From Polaribacter tangerinus (lineage in GTDB: Bacteria > Bacteroidota > Bacteroidia > Flavobacteriales > Flavobacteriaceae), in contig NZ_CP150668.1 in assembly GCF_038024095.1 (NCBI RefSeq), positions 310,001 through 374,000 on the forward strand: a stretch of DNA of 64,000 nucleotides, written 5' to 3'. Below, in pieces: positions 38,688 to 48,848 of this stretch. A program made the translations under genes and the position numbers. How positions within the stretch are numbered: position 1 is the first letter of the stretch; the number at the start of each line of letters is the position of its first letter. The notes below the pieces were generated by a model, which saw only the letters and a list, made by a program, of their open reading frames with translations, was not told the DNA's origin and ran no database searches.

Positions 38688-39872
38688 ATGAAATCAGATT
38701 TTTTTAAATATCAAGCTCAAACTTCTCCACATCCTTTTGCCTTAGAAATTTCTCATGCAAAAGGAAGCTATATTTTTGATACTACTGGTAAAAAATATTT
38801 AGATTTTGTAGCTGGAGTTTCTGCTAATAGTTTAGGTCACAATCATCCTAAAGTATCTAAAGCTATTAAAAATCAACTAGATAAATACACGCATGTAATG
38901 GTTTACGGCGAATTTATTCAGAAACCTCAAGTAAACCTTTGTAAATTGTTAGCTAAAAATTCTCCAAGTAATTTAAATGCTGTTTATCTTACAAATTCTG
39001 GCACAGAAGCTACAGAAGGTGCAATTAAATTAGCAAAAAGAGTTACCATGAGGTCTGAGATTATTGCTGCGAAAAACTCATATCATGGCAATACAATGGG
39101 AGCAATGAGTGTTTCTGGAGTAGAAAAACAGAATAGTGCATTTAGACCATTAATACCTGGCACAAAATTTATACGGTATAATAACGAGATTGATTTAAAC
39201 AAAATAACCCATAATACAGCTGCTGTAATTTTAGAAACTATACAAGGTGGTGCTGGTTTTATAGAACCTACAAACAATTTTTTACAAAAAGTAAAACAAA
39301 AATGTAACGAAGTTTGTGCATTATTAATTTTAGATGAAATACAAACTGGTATCGGAAGAACTGGCTCCTTTTGGGGCTTCCAAAATTATAATGTTACTCC
39401 AGATATTGTAATTACCGGAAAAGGCTTAGGTGGCGGAATGCCAATTGGGGCATTTATTGCCGATACAAAAATGATGTCGCTATTAAAAAAGAATCCTACT
39501 TTGGGGCATATTTCAACTTTTGCAGGTCATCCTGTTATTGCCGCCGCAGGAGAAGCAACTATTACCGAAATTTTAAGTTCAAATTTATTAAGCGAAAGTT
39601 TACGTAAAGAAAAACTAATAAAAAAACATCTGAAACACCCAATAATTAAGGAAATTAGAGGAAAAGGATTGATGTTAGCTGCCATTGTAGAAACTCCAGA
39701 ACTTGCTCAAAAAATTGTGTTCAAATGTTTAGAAAAAGGATTAATTCTCTTTTTTTTACTCTTTGAAAGTAAGGCTCTAAGAATAACACCTCCACTAACT
39801 ATTACAGATGACGAAATTGTTAATGGCTGTAAAATAATTTGCGAAAGTATAGAGGAAATTCTAAACAAATAG
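38688..39872 (+). CDS. Class III pyridoxal-phosphate aminotransferase
   Basis: 394 residues. It is an acetylornithine/ornithine-type aminotransferase fold. LTNSGTEATEGAIKLAK (about 99-115) binds cofactor phosphate, LILDEIQTGIGRTG holds the cofactor Asp, and the PLP lysine lies in ITGKGLGGGMPIG (about 245). The substrate is not evident; there are no arginine or lysine genes around it, and automatic annotation usually calls it an aspartate aminotransferase family protein. It follows the LptA-like gene by 9 bases. Confidence 0.9.
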   Translation: MKSDFFKYQAQTSPHPFALEISHAKGSYIFDTTGKKYLDFVAGVSANSLGHNHPKVSKAIKNQLDKYTHVMVYGEFIQKPQVNLCKLLAKNSPSNLNAVYLTNSGTEATEGAIKLAKRVTMRSEIIAAKNSYHGNTMGAMSVSGVEKQNSAFRPLIPGTKFIRYNNEIDLNKITHNTAAVILETIQGGAGFIEPTNNFLQKVKQKCNEVCALLILDEIQTGIGRTGSFWGFQNYNVTPDIVITGKGLGGGMPIGAFIADTKMMSLLKKNPTLGHISTFAGHPVIAAAGEATITEILSSNLLSESLRKEKLIKKHLKHPIIKEIRGKGLMLAAIVETPELAQKIVFKCLEKGLILFFLLFESKALRITPPLTITDDEIVNGCKIICESIEEILNK

Positions 39873-39878
39873 TATTTC

Positions 39879-39900
39879 TTTGTCAAGAAAAGATGACAAA
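39879..39900. terminator. Possible weak terminator between convergent genes
   Basis: TTTGTCA (39879-39885) pairs with TGACAAA (39894-39900) around an 8-base loop. No good T-tract follows. Confidence 0.25.
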
Positions 39901-39981
39901 TTTAAATTGCTGATTTGTAGTTATTGTAAATGATAGCAAATATTTCTGTAAGAGATTACCTTTTAGCATTCAGATAATTTA

Positions 39982-42423
39982 CTATCCTTTAAAAATGTCA
40001 AATAATTTTTTGAAGAATGACTTTTCTTGTTCATTCTCGTGATAACCATTTCCATATTTTCCATAACCATATCCGTAACCATAGCCATAACCATATCTAT
40101 TTTTTATGATAAAATCATTCAAAACAAAACTAATATTATGAACTTCATTATTTCGATATTTTTCGTCTATCATTTTTATCATTCCTTTCTCTGTATAATT
40201 TTGTCGTACAACATAGATAATGGCATCAGAGTGTTTAAAAAGTTCTAAAGAATCAGAAACCAAGCCAACTGGTGGAGAGTCTATAACCACGTAGTCATAC
40301 TCTTTTTTAAGTTGAGCAATCATATCATCTGCTTCTTTACTTAAAAGAAGTTCAGAAGGATTTGGTGGTATTGGTCCTGAGAGAATTAAATCTAAATTCG
40401 GAATTTCAGTTTGTAAAGTTACTTCTTCTAATGATTTTTGTTTAATTAAATGATTTACGATACCAACATCATTTGGAAAACCAAAATCATCAAAAATCTT
40501 TGGCTTACGTAGGTCTAACCCAATTAAAACTGTCTTTTTCCCACTCAAAGCAAAGGCAGTTGCCATATTTATAGAAATCATTGTTTTCCCTTCTCCACTC
40601 ACCGAAGAAGTTAAAATTAATGTTTTTGAATCTGTAGATTTTGAATTTTTAAATAGAAACTGAACATTTGATCGAAGCGCTCTAAAAGATTCTGCTACAG
40701 TAGATTTAGGACTTTCATAAACAACCAAATTATTTTTACCAGGACTGTTTCCAACAACACCCAATACTGGTATGGCATAATTTTTCTGGATTTCTTCTAC
40801 TGTATGAACTTTATTATCTAAAAGTTCATTAATTATTATATAAAATAACGGAAAAATAATACCTAACATTAAAGCAACGATATAATTAAATTTAGGCTGT
40901 GGATACACAGGACCTTGTCCTAAATCTTTTGCTGTATCTATAACTTTAACGTCAGATACACTCGCGGCTATAGCAGTTTCGGCTTCATATCTTTTTTGCT
41001 TTAAATAATTATAATTCATTTCTGAAATTTCGTAATCTCTTTGAAACGTAATTAACCCTTGCTCTTTCTTTGGTAATGTTTTTTTCTTGGTGTTGTATTT
41101 GCTTAATTGCTCATTTAAAAGTGCTATTCGCTGATTATTTAAAGTTAATAACGAAGTAATATTTTCTTGTAAGTTTTCTTTAGTTATACTTATTTCTCTG
41201 TTCAGCAACTTTACATCCGGATGATTTTCTTTTGCATACCCTCTTACACTTTCACTTAAACTAGATTTAGTAACTAAAATACTAATCAACTCAACAATTT
41301 TAGGATCTTGAATTTCTACTGTTGCTGGTACTAAATTCTCTCTACTAAAATTAGTATTAGACTGTATGTAAGACCTTAAATCTTTTAAATAATTTACGGT
41401 GCTTTTTAAAGCAGTTATTTCTTTTTCTAAAGCAATTGCCTCTGAAAAAATTTCTGCTCCTTGAGAGGATAGATCATAAATATTATTTTTTTCTCTATAA
41501 TTTCCTAATTGATCTTCTAACAATCTTAACCGTTGCTCTTCTTCTAAAAACAATTCATTAATAAAAGATTGTGTTTTTACAGCGTATTCTATTTTCTGAA
41601 CTTGCTTTACAGAGTCTAAAACGCGTATTGTAGTGTTTAAATAATCTTCAATTCTCCTTTTGTTTACACCTTCTTTTTGCAGTTTCAGCATCGAAGCAGC
41701 ATTTGTTACACTGGTAACGCTAAGGTTTCTATTGGCCTTTACTGTCGAATCAAAATTATTAAATTGAATGTAAAATACATCTCCAACATCAATTGGCATT
41801 ATTTTGTCAATAGAAAAATTGAAAAAAGGCGAGGATATTGGCTTGTTTGTACTATATTCTTTATCAAAATTTATAGTTTCTGTTTGAAAAGAAGTAATTT
41901 TATTGGCATTGTAATTTATAAGCTGATAAGTATTCTCTTCTGATGGACTAAAAGAAAGTTTAAACGTTTTTTCTCCTGTAAACTCAACTTTTATAAGGGT
42001 ATTATAAAGCTGGTACTTGCTTTTATCTAAATTTACTAAAAAGGGAGTATATCCGTAATAATCTACCATTCTAAACTTCCCTTCTTTAAAGTAAGAAATA
42101 TAAAAATTTAACCTATTAACAACAATTTCGTTATGTGTTCTAGACTTTAATATTACTTTTACTGTTTCCATCTCATCACTTGCACCTCCCCAGTTAAATG
42201 CAATATTGGTGCTTGAAGAAAATAACGGATTATTAACCTCTTTTACAGATATAATACTGTCTAAACTATATATTTTTTGCATATAGCTATTCATAAATTT
42301 AGCTACCAGCAAGCCAATAATTATAGTTACTAAAAATAACTTCCAGTAGGCTAACACTTTAAAAATATATTCCTTAACATCTATGTTAACAGTAGTGTTA
42401 TTTTCTGATGATGGATTGTTCAT
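39982..42423 (-). CDS. Polysaccharide biosynthesis tyrosine autokinase (Wzc-like)
   Basis: 813 residues. It controls chain length and export of capsule or exopolysaccharide by cyclic autophosphorylation. Membrane segments at about 29-46 and 515-538 flank a periplasmic domain with coiled coil (about 270-470). The cytoplasmic kinase has Walker A SSVSGEGKT, Walker A' VLIGLDLRKPK and Walker B YVVIDSPPVG. The C-terminus is a tyrosine cluster of alternating Tyr-Gly (about eight Tyr within 17 residues), the usual autophosphorylation tail. The Wza-like gene lies 4 bases upstream, so the pair forms an export operon; no glycosyltransferases are nearby in the window. Confidence 0.95.
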   Translation of the reverse strand: MNNPSSENNTTVNIDVKEYIFKVLAYWKLFLVTIIIGLLVAKFMNSYMQKIYSLDSIISVKEVNNPLFSSSTNIAFNWGGASDEMETVKVILKSRTHNEIVVNRLNFYISYFKEGKFRMVDYYGYTPFLVNLDKSKYQLYNTLIKVEFTGEKTFKLSFSPSEENTYQLINYNANKITSFQTETINFDKEYSTNKPISSPFFNFSIDKIMPIDVGDVFYIQFNNFDSTVKANRNLSVTSVTNAASMLKLQKEGVNKRRIEDYLNTTIRVLDSVKQVQKIEYAVKTQSFINELFLEEEQRLRLLEDQLGNYREKNNIYDLSSQGAEIFSEAIALEKEITALKSTVNYLKDLRSYIQSNTNFSRENLVPATVEIQDPKIVELISILVTKSSLSESVRGYAKENHPDVKLLNREISITKENLQENITSLLTLNNQRIALLNEQLSKYNTKKKTLPKKEQGLITFQRDYEISEMNYNYLKQKRYEAETAIAASVSDVKVIDTAKDLGQGPVYPQPKFNYIVALMLGIIFPLFYIIINELLDNKVHTVEEIQKNYAIPVLGVVGNSPGKNNLVVYESPKSTVAESFRALRSNVQFLFKNSKSTDSKTLILTSSVSGEGKTMISINMATAFALSGKKTVLIGLDLRKPKIFDDFGFPNDVGIVNHLIKQKSLEEVTLQTEIPNLDLILSGPIPPNPSELLLSKEADDMIAQLKKEYDYVVIDSPPVGLVSDSLELFKHSDAIIYVVRQNYTEKGMIKMIDEKYRNNEVHNISFVLNDFIIKNRYGYGYGYGYGYGKYGNGYHENEQEKSFFKKLFDIFKG

Positions 42424-42427
42424 TATA

Positions 42428-43219
42428 TTATAAATTTCTTGCTAAAATAAGAGTTGTAGTAATGAGTGTTAAAACAGAAACTGCCGATGACAAGCTTTGT
42501 AAAGCTGTGGTTCCTGTACCCCAAGATTTTTGCTTTAACGGATTGATGTTGATGATATCATTAGATTTTATAAAAAAATTACTAGATGTTAACACATCAA
42601 TATCTGTTAAATCCAAACTAAACTTTTCTACCCCATTTGGTGTCTTCCTGTATATTTCTACAGCTTTTCTATTTCCTAAATCGGTTATTCCTCCAGATTC
42701 TGCAATTACATCTACTATAGATAAACGATTTTGCAAAATAATACGTGTTCCAGGACTATTAATTTCACCAATAATAGTATATCTAATTCCAGACAACTTT
42801 ACATCAACAAATAAACTTTCGTCGTTCTTTAAAAAGTCTTTTCTAAGCTTATTCTCAATTTTCTTTCTCACATCTGAGGTTGTATAACCAAGCACATTAA
42901 TTTCTCCTAATGTTGGTATTCTAATGTTTCCATAAGAATCTATACTATAATCTAAAAAATAAGGCTGATTATTTAATTGACCTCCAGCTAAATTTCCACT
43001 ATTACCATTTTTCTGAAAAGCATCTACTGCTTTTTCATTGTTAGAGTTAATTCGAATATTTAACATATCTCCAACTTGAAGTCTGTAAGGGGTATTGTCT
43101 ACTCTTTTTACAATAGTAGAAGCCTTAGATTTTCCCTGAAAATAAGTTAAGTCTTTGTTAGATATACAAGACGTTAAACAGAAAATTGCGGCTATAATGT
43201 ATAGGTATTTTTTTATCAT
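42428..43219 (-). CDS. Polysaccharide export lipoprotein (Wza-like)
   Basis: 263 residues. The signal peptide ends in a lipobox (CLTSCISN), placing it in the outer membrane. The Poly_export domain (about 45-150; YRLQVGDMLNIRINSN) and an SLBB-like domain (about 150-235; YTIIGEINSPGTRIILQN) follow, and a hydrophobic C-terminal stretch (VSVLTLITTTLILARN) may be the amphipathic outer-membrane helix. It would form the outer-membrane channel for the polysaccharide driven by the Wzc-like kinase encoded immediately downstream. Confidence 0.93.
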   Translation of the reverse strand: MIKKYLYIIAAIFCLTSCISNKDLTYFQGKSKASTIVKRVDNTPYRLQVGDMLNIRINSNNEKAVDAFQKNGNSGNLAGGQLNNQPYFLDYSIDSYGNIRIPTLGEINVLGYTTSDVRKKIENKLRKDFLKNDESLFVDVKLSGIRYTIIGEINSPGTRIILQNRLSIVDVIAESGGITDLGNRKAVEIYRKTPNGVEKFSLDLTDIDVLTSSNFFIKSNDIININPLKQKSWGTGTTALQSLSSAVSVLTLITTTLILARNL

Positions 43220-43240
43220 GAATTTTTGTTATAACAAGCA

Positions 43241-43248
43241 CAAATATA
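43241..43248 (-). promoter_or_regulatory. -7 promoter element of the wza/wzc-like operon
   Basis: On the minus strand it reads TATATTTG, 21 bases before the ATG at 43219. The -33 element is not clear. Confidence 0.45.
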
Positions 43249-43308
43249 CTTTTTATAAGTCTAATGCTATAATTTTATTTTATTTTCGTTTTTTTAATAT
43301 AAATCCTA

Positions 43309-44085
43309 ATGCTTTATCAACAAAGAAAATACATCAACTTTTTATTCAAATCTACCAATCATCATGGTGTTCACTCACCATTTATATTTAATTTTATTAC
43401 TAAGTCTCTTTACAAAAAAACAAACAAAAAAAGTTGGCAGCTATTTACAAAACATAAACACAAACTATTAGACAATAAAAAATTTATTGAAGTCACAGAT
43501 TTTGGCTCAGGATCAAAAATATTTAAAAGCAATCTTCGACAAGTAGCAAAAATTGCCAAAATTGCAGGTATTTCTAATAAGAAAGGAAAAATACTCTTAA
43601 AAATTATAAACTATTTTAAGCCGAATGCCATATTAGAAATAGGTACATCGCTTGGATTAGCAACTGCTGTAATGAAAATAGCACACCCAAGTACAATAAT
43701 AACAACATTAGAAGGTTGCCCAGAAACAAGTAAAGTTGCCGACGCATATTTTACTAAAAGTAACTTTAATTCGATAACTATTGTAACCGGAAATTTTAAT
43801 AAAACACTCGCTAAAGTTGTTAAAGACAAACAATACGATTGTATTTATTTCGATGGAAATCACACAAAAAAAGCAACAATTAATTATTTTGAAACCTGTT
43901 TAGAAAGTGCTCATAATAATTCACTTTTTATTTTTGATGATATTTATTGGAATTCTGAAATGCAAGAAGCTTGGCAAGAAATAAAAAACAACAATAAAGT
44001 AAGTGTAACTTTAGATTTATTTTACTTCGGAATTGTATTTTTTAGAAAAGAGCAAGCAAAAGAAGATTTTAAAATACGTATTTAA
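43309..44085 (+). CDS. Class I SAM-dependent methyltransferase
   Basis: 258 residues. The central part has a Rossmann-type SAM site (ILEIGTSLGLATAVMKIA, about 105-122) and an acidic FDGNHTK segment (about 183-189), as in O-methyltransferase family 3. An N-terminal helical stretch (about 1-75) with GVHSPFIFNFITKSLY is typical of a Bacteroidota subgroup. The substrate is unknown. It is divergent from the polysaccharide export operon, with no good promoter in the short gap that I could see. Confidence 0.82.
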   Translation: MLYQQRKYINFLFKSTNHHGVHSPFIFNFITKSLYKKTNKKSWQLFTKHKHKLLDNKKFIEVTDFGSGSKIFKSNLRQVAKIAKIAGISNKKGKILLKIINYFKPNAILEIGTSLGLATAVMKIAHPSTIITTLEGCPETSKVADAYFTKSNFNSITIVTGNFNKTLAKVVKDKQYDCIYFDGNHTKKATINYFETCLESAHNNSLFIFDDIYWNSEMQEAWQEIKNNNKVSVTLDLFYFGIVFFRKEQAKEDFKIRI

Positions 44086-44159
44086 AAAACGTTCTAGATT
44101 AAGAAACAACAAAATTGTTAAAACTTACTAATTATAAGTCAAAGCAGTTTTAATCTTTG

Positions 44160-44167
44160 TAAATTTG
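44160..44167 (+). promoter_or_regulatory. -7 promoter element of the cobalamin adenosyltransferase gene
   Basis: TAAATTTG matches the consensus, 26 bases before the ATG. Confidence 0.45.
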
Positions 44168-44193
44168 ATACTTAATTTATTGGCAAACTAAAA

Positions 44194-44766
44194 ATGAAAA
44201 TATACACAAAAACGGGCGATTCTGGAACTACAGCATTATTTGGAGGAACTCGAGTAAAAAAACACAATTTAAGAATAGAAAGCTACGGTACAGTCGATGA
44301 ACTAAATGCCTATATTGGGTTAATTAAAGACCAAAAAATTGCAGAAAAAATAAAAAACGACTTGCTAATAATACAACACGATCTTTTTACACTTGGTGCT
44401 ATGTTAGCAACCCCACCAGAAAAAGAAACGCTTAAATCTGGCAAAGAGCGATTAAATATTCCAAAAATAAATGAAAATTCTATTTTGTTTTTGGAACAAC
44501 AAATAGACAACATGGAAGAATCACTTCCTCAAATGACACATTTTATATTACCTGGAGGCCACCAAGCAGTGTCATTCTGTCATGTAGCAAGATGTGTTTG
44601 TAGAAGAGCTGAACGATTAACAGTTGCCTTAAATGATGATGAAACACTTAACGAAGCCATTTTAATGTACCTCAACAGACTTTCTGACTATCTTTTTGTA
44701 TTGGCACGAAAGTTGTCTAAAGACTTAGGAGTAGAGGAAATTAAATGGATTCCGACCAAAAAATAA
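44194..44766 (+). CDS. Cob(I)yrinic acid a,c-diamide adenosyltransferase (PduO type)
   Basis: 190 residues. It transfers the adenosyl group of ATP to cob(I)alamin to make coenzyme B12. The N-terminal ATP-binding motif YTKTGDSGTTALFGG (3-17) and the C-terminal RRAERLTVAL and LNRLSDYLFVLAR are signatures of the PduO family. No cobalamin riboswitch is visible upstream. The only possibly related genes here are the ABC permease and ATPase 11 kb away. Confidence 0.95.
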   Translation: MKIYTKTGDSGTTALFGGTRVKKHNLRIESYGTVDELNAYIGLIKDQKIAEKIKNDLLIIQHDLFTLGAMLATPPEKETLKSGKERLNIPKINENSILFLEQQIDNMEESLPQMTHFILPGGHQAVSFCHVARCVCRRAERLTVALNDDETLNEAILMYLNRLSDYLFVLARKLSKDLGVEEIKWIPTKK

Positions 44767-44885
44767 CACGTTCTTTTTTTATCGATTTTAAAGTTTCATT
44801 AAATTTAAAGATGCTCCTAGTTCTAGCACTACAAGAGCACAAAAAAAAATAAGATAAACTTTACAATAAATTTCTTAAAAAAGAC

Positions 44886-44915
44886 TTGCATAATTCAGTA
44901 AAAAAATTATTTTTG
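44886..44915 (+). promoter_or_regulatory. Full -33/-7 promoter of the DUF2795 gene
   Basis: TTG (44886-44888), a 19-base spacer and TATTTTTG (44908-44915) match the Bacteroidota consensus, 21 bases before the ATG. Confidence 0.65.
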
Positions 44916-44936
44916 CACAAAATTAAACAATAAGAA

Positions 44937-45158
44937 ATGTATTGGACATTAGAATTAGCATCCTATTTAGCAGATGCGCCTTGGCCAGCAACCAAAGATG
45001 AGTTAATAGATTACGCTATTAGAACCGGTTCTCCTTTAGAAGTTGTAGAAAACCTACAAGATATAGAAGATGAAGGTGATGCGTACGACTCAATTATAGA
45101 AATTTGGCCAGACTATCCTACCGAAGATGATTATCTTTGGAACGAAGATGAATACTAA
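44937..45158 (+). CDS. Small acidic DUF2795 protein
   Basis: 73 residues, strongly acidic in the second half (DIEDEGDAYDS, DYPTEDDYLWNEDEY). The first half (LELASYLADAPWPATKDELIDYAIRTG) matches DUF2795, a short helical domain found alone or in stress-related proteins. Function unknown. It has its own full consensus promoter and a terminator, so it is a genuine single-gene unit and may be well expressed. Confidence 0.88.
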   Translation: MYWTLELASYLADAPWPATKDELIDYAIRTGSPLEVVENLQDIEDEGDAYDSIIEIWPDYPTEDDYLWNEDEY

Positions 45159-45176
45159 ACGTACTAATAAAAATAT

Positions 45177-45205
45177 AAAAAGTCTCTAAAGAGGCTTTTT
45201 TTTTG
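45177..45205 (+). terminator. Rho-independent terminator of the DUF2795 gene
   Basis: A 10-bp stem AAAAAGTCTC (45177-45186) with GAGGCTTTTT (45191-45200; one G-T pair), loop TAAA, followed by T residues. Confidence 0.88.
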
Positions 45206-45212
45206 TTTTTTT

Positions 45213-45243
45213 ATTTAGAAAAAAGATACCTTTTTTTCTAAAT
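45213..45243 (+). other. A/T-rich hairpin upstream of secA
   Basis: ATTTAGAAAAAAG (45213-45225) pairs with CTTTTTTTCTAAAT (45230-45243), one bulge, loop ATAC. It lies 65 bases before secA and just after a terminator. It may be a second terminator or a secA leader structure. Confidence 0.4.
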
Positions 45244-45308
45244 TTAAAAACCTGATATACAACTAAATAAAAACAGCTTTTTTTAAAGCCGTAAAAAATA
45301 TTATATAT

Positions 45309-48300
45309 ATGAGCATTCTAAATTCAGTAATCAAACTATTTGTTGGCGATAAACAACAAAAAGACTTAAAGTTTTTACAACCAGTTGTAGAAGATGTAAA
45401 AAAGTTCGAAGCGGCTATTTCTAAACTTAGTAACGATGAGTTAAGAGCAAAAACCAGTCAATTTAAAAAACAACTTTTAGAGGCTACACAAAGTTTTGAT
45501 TCTAAAATTGCTACACTCGAAGAAGAGGCAAAAAATGCAGATATAGACAGACAAGAAGACATTTACTCAGAAATAGATGCACTTAAAGATGAGGCTTATG
45601 CAATATCAGAAAAGACGCTATTAACTATTATGCCAGAAGCATTTGCTGTTGTTAAAGAAACTGCAAAACGCTTTGCCGAAAATGAAGAAATTGAAGTAAC
45701 TGCTACCGCATTCGACAGAGAACTATCTGGTATTAGAGACCATATTTCGCTTGATGGCGAAAAAGCAATTTGGGCTAACTCTTGGGACGCAGCAGGAAAA
45801 CCAGTAACTTGGGATATGGTTCATTATGATGTTCAGTTAATTGGTGGCGCTGTTTTACATCAAGGAAAAGTAGCTGAAATGATGACAGGTGAAGGAAAAA
45901 CGCTAGTTTCTACCCTGCCCGTTTACCTAAATGCACTTTCTGGAAACGGAGTTCATGTGGTAACTGTTAACGATTATTTGGCAAAAAGAGACAAAGCCTG
46001 GATGGGACCAATTTTTGAATTTCATGGCTTAACAACTGATTGTATTGATTATCATCAACCAAATTCTGATGCCAGAAGAAAAGCATATAACGCTGATATT
46101 ACTTACGGAACAAATAACGAATTCGGATTCGACTATCTTAGAGATAACATGGCAAGCTCTAAAGACGATCTTGTACAAAGAGCTCCCAATTACGCAATTA
46201 TAGATGAGGTAGACTCTGTTTTAATTGATGACGCCAGAACTCCCTTAATAATTTCCGGTCCAGTACCAGAAGGAGATAGACATGAATTTACAGAATTAAA
46301 ACCTCTAGTAGCAGATATAGTTGCGCTACAAAAACAACATTTAATTGGCGTACTTGCAGAAGCAAAAAAACTACTCGCAGAAGGCAATACAAAAGATGGT
46401 GGCTTTTTATTATTAAGAGTATACAGAGGGTTACCGAAAAATAAAGCACTTATCAAATTCTTATCACAAGAAGGGAACAAACAAATCCTTCAAAAAACTG
46501 AGAATTTTTATATGCAAGATAACAATAAACTAATGCCAGAAGTAGATGAAGACCTATGGTTTGTTGTTGAAGAAAAAAATAATCAAATAGATTTAACAGA
46601 CAAAGGAATTGCTCATTTATCTAATAAAACAGCAGATGATTCTTTCTTTGTTTTACCAGATATTGGTGTAAAAATTGGAGACATAGACTCTTCTGAAGCC
46701 ACCGCAGAAGAAAAAGCGAGCTTAAAAGAAGAACTTTACAAAGATTTTAGCATTAAAAGTGAGCGCATTCACACCATGAATCAACTTTTGAAAGCATACA
46801 CTGTTTTTGAAAAAGATGTGGAATATGTTGTTATGGACAATAAAGTGATGATAGTTGATGAGCAAACAGGTCGTATAATGGACGGACGACGTTACTCGGA
46901 CGGACTCCATCAGGCAATTGAAGCTAAAGAAAACGTAAAAATTGAAGATGCAACGCAAACTTTTGCTACGGTAACTTTACAAAATTACTTTAGAATGTAC
47001 CGAAAACTTTCGGGTATGACAGGTACAGCCATAACAGAAGCAGGAGAACTTTGGGAAATTTACAAACTAGATGTTGTAGAAATTCCAACTAACAAACCAA
47101 TTCAAAGAGACGACAAACAAGATCTAGTTTATAAAACTGCTCGTGAAAAATACAACGCTGTTATTGAAGATATTGTAAAATTGGTAGCTGAAAAAAGACC
47201 TGTTTTAGTAGGAACAACATCTGTTGAAATATCAGAATTATTAGGAAGGATGTTGCAAATGCGTAAAATTCCTCATAATATTCTTAATGCAAAACTACAT
47301 AAAAAAGAAGCAGATGTAGTGGCAGAAGCTGGTAAACCTGGTGTTGTAACTATTGCAACGAATATGGCAGGACGTGGTACAGACATTAAACTTTCGGAGG
47401 CTGTAAAACAAGCTGGCGGTTTGGCTATTATTGGTACAGAAAGACACGATTCTAGAAGGGTAGACAGACAGTTAAGGGGTCGTGCAGGAAGACAAGGTGA
47501 TGTTGGATCGTCTCAATTTTATGTAGCTTTAGATGATAATTTAATGCGTCTTTTTGGTTCTGATAGAATTGCCAAAATGATGGATAGAATGGGCCTTAAA
47601 GAAGGAGAAGTTATACAGCACTCTATGATTACAAAATCTATCGAAAGAGCTCAGAAAAAAGTAGAAGAAAACAATTTTGGAATTCGTAAACGTTTATTAG
47701 AATACGACGATATAATGAACGCTCAACGTGAATTTGTCTACAAAAGAAGAAGAAATGCGCTAGATGGTAAACGACTTCAGGTAGATATTGCAAACATGAT
47801 TTATGATACTTGCGAATCTATTATCAATCAAAATAAACCTACCAAAAACTTTGAGAATTTTGAATTTGAGCTCATAAAATTTTCTGCAATGAGTGCACCT
47901 TTTTCTAAAGAGGAGTTCGAAAAAAGTTCTGAAAAAGAACTTATAGACAAACTATACAATGTGGTAACAGCTCATTATAAGTCTAAAATTGAAAGAAATG
48001 CCATTTTAGCATATCCAGTAATTAAAGATGTTTTTGAAAATGAAGGTGATAAATACGAACGTATAGTAGTTCCTTTTACAGACGGAACGAAATCTTTACA
48101 AGTAGTTACTAACCTTAAGGAAGCTTATGAAACTGAAGGGAAAAGTTTAGTAACTGACTTCGAAAAAAACATAACTCTAGCTATTATTGATGAAAATTGG
48201 AAAGAGCATTTACGTAAAATGGACGAGTTAAAGCAATCGGTACAAAATGCATCTTATGAGCAAAAAGATCCGCTATTAATATATAAGTTTGAAGCCTTTG

Positions 48301-48650
48301 AGTTGTTTAAGATTACTGTTGATGAAATTAATAAAGAAGTACTATCTTTCTTATTTAAAGGAGAATTACCTACTCAAGACAGATCTCAAATATCAGAAGC
48401 TCGTCAACAAAAAAGACAAGCTTTAAACACCAGTAAAGCAGCCGTTCAGAACTCTACAGAACAAGCTATACAAAATTCTCGTCAGCAATCTTCAGAGCCT
48501 GTAGAAACAGTAGTAAGAGAGCAACCAAAAATTGGAAGAAACGAAAAAGTTACTATTAAAAATGTAATGAGTGGCGAAGAAAAGCAAGTAAAATATAAAC
48601 AAGCCATTCCTTTAATAGAAAAAGGCGAATTTGTTATAGTTCAAAAATAA
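45309..48650 (+). CDS. secA: Preprotein translocase ATPase SecA
   Basis: 1113 residues, longer than the roughly 900 of E. coli, as usual in Bacteroidota. It drives export of unfolded proteins through SecYEG. Walker [12 protein letters not shown] (about 194), the DEAD-like Walker [17 protein letters not shown], the preprotein crosslinking region, the helicase motif GRGTDI and [12 protein letters not shown] are all present. A family-typical insertion lies around 320-400. The C-terminus ([19 protein letters not shown]) lacks the CxCx8CH zinc finger that binds SecB. It is monocistronic, with a strong terminator after it. Confidence 0.98.
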   Translation: MSILNSVIKLFVGDKQQKDLKFLQPVVEDVKKFEAAISKLSNDELRAKTSQFKKQLLEATQSFDSKIATLEEEAKNADIDRQEDIYSEIDALKDEAYAISEKTLLTIMPEAFAVVKETAKRFAENEEIEVTATAFDRELSGIRDHISLDGEKAIWANSWDAAGKPVTWDMVHYDVQLIGGAVLHQGKVAEMMTGEGKTLVSTLPVYLNALSGNGVHVVTVNDYLAKRDKAWMGPIFEFHGLTTDCIDYHQPNSDARRKAYNADITYGTNNEFGFDYLRDNMASSKDDLVQRAPNYAIIDEVDSVLIDDARTPLIISGPVPEGDRHEFTELKPLVADIVALQKQHLIGVLAEAKKLLAEGNTKDGGFLLLRVYRGLPKNKALIKFLSQEGNKQILQKTENFYMQDNNKLMPEVDEDLWFVVEEKNNQIDLTDKGIAHLSNKTADDSFFVLPDIGVKIGDIDSSEATAEEKASLKEELYKDFSIKSERIHTMNQLLKAYTVFEKDVEYVVMDNKVMIVDEQTGRIMDGRRYSDGLHQAIEAKENVKIEDATQTFATVTLQNYFRMYRKLSGMTGTAITEAGELWEIYKLDVVEIPTNKPIQRDDKQDLVYKTAREKYNAVIEDIVKLVAEKRPVLVGTTSVEISELLGRMLQMRKIPHNILNAKLHKKEADVVAEAGKPGVVTIATNMAGRGTDIKLSEAVKQAGGLAIIGTERHDSRRVDRQLRGRAGRQGDVGSSQFYVALDDNLMRLFGSDRIAKMMDRMGLKEGEVIQHSMITKSIERAQKKVEENNFGIRKRLLEYDDIMNAQREFVYKRRRNALDGKRLQVDIANMIYDTCESIINQNKPTKNFENFEFELIKFSAMSAPFSKEEFEKSSEKELIDKLYNVVTAHYKSKIERNAILAYPVIKDVFENEGDKYERIVVPFTDGTKSLQVVTNLKEAYETEGKSLVTDFEKNITLAIIDENWKEHLRKMDELKQSVQNASYEQKDPLLIYKFEAFELFKITVDEINKEVLSFLFKGELPTQDRSQISEARQQKRQALNTSKAAVQNSTEQAIQNSRQQSSEPVETVVREQPKIGRNEKVTIKNVMSGEEKQVKYKQAIPLIEKGEFVIVQK

Positions 48651-48689
48651 TTTTTGAGTTTCAAAAAAAAGAACAAATTTTAAAGTTTG

Positions 48690-48722
48690 AAAACCAAAGC
48701 ACAATTGCTTTGGTTTTTTTTT
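48690..48722 (+). terminator. Rho-independent terminator of secA
   Basis: A 12-bp stem AAAACCAAAGCA (48690-48701) with TGCTTTGGTTTT (48706-48717), loop CAAT, runs into T residues. Confidence 0.93.
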
Positions 48723-48766
48723 ATTAAAATGGGGGTTTTTCCTGATTATTATAAATGTGTATATTG

Positions 48767-48774
48767 TAGTTTTG
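48767..48774 (+). promoter_or_regulatory. -7 promoter element of the LuxR-type regulator gene
   Basis: TAGTTTTG fits TAnnTTTG. The start codon lies 74 bases on, leaving a leader of about 70 bases. Confidence 0.4.
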
Positions 48775-48848
48775 GAAAAGTTGAATATAAATTTTGTTAA
48801 TTATCCTTAACTGTTTACGCAACTATCAATAAACTTAAAATCCCTAAA

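Noticed and set aside
40045-40105. Short repeated DNA unit as a possible CRISPR or satellite
   Set aside because: It is the in-frame coding repeat for the Tyr-Gly tail of the kinase; there are no spacers.
42408-42887. 159-codon plus-strand frame opposite the wza-like gene
   Set aside because: It lies antisense to a clear polysaccharide export gene with a lipobox and conserved domains; its own translation has no recognisable features.
44815-44860. Hairpin TGCTC...GAGCA after the PduO gene as a terminator
   Set aside because: The stem is only five pairs and is followed by A residues rather than T on the relevant strand.
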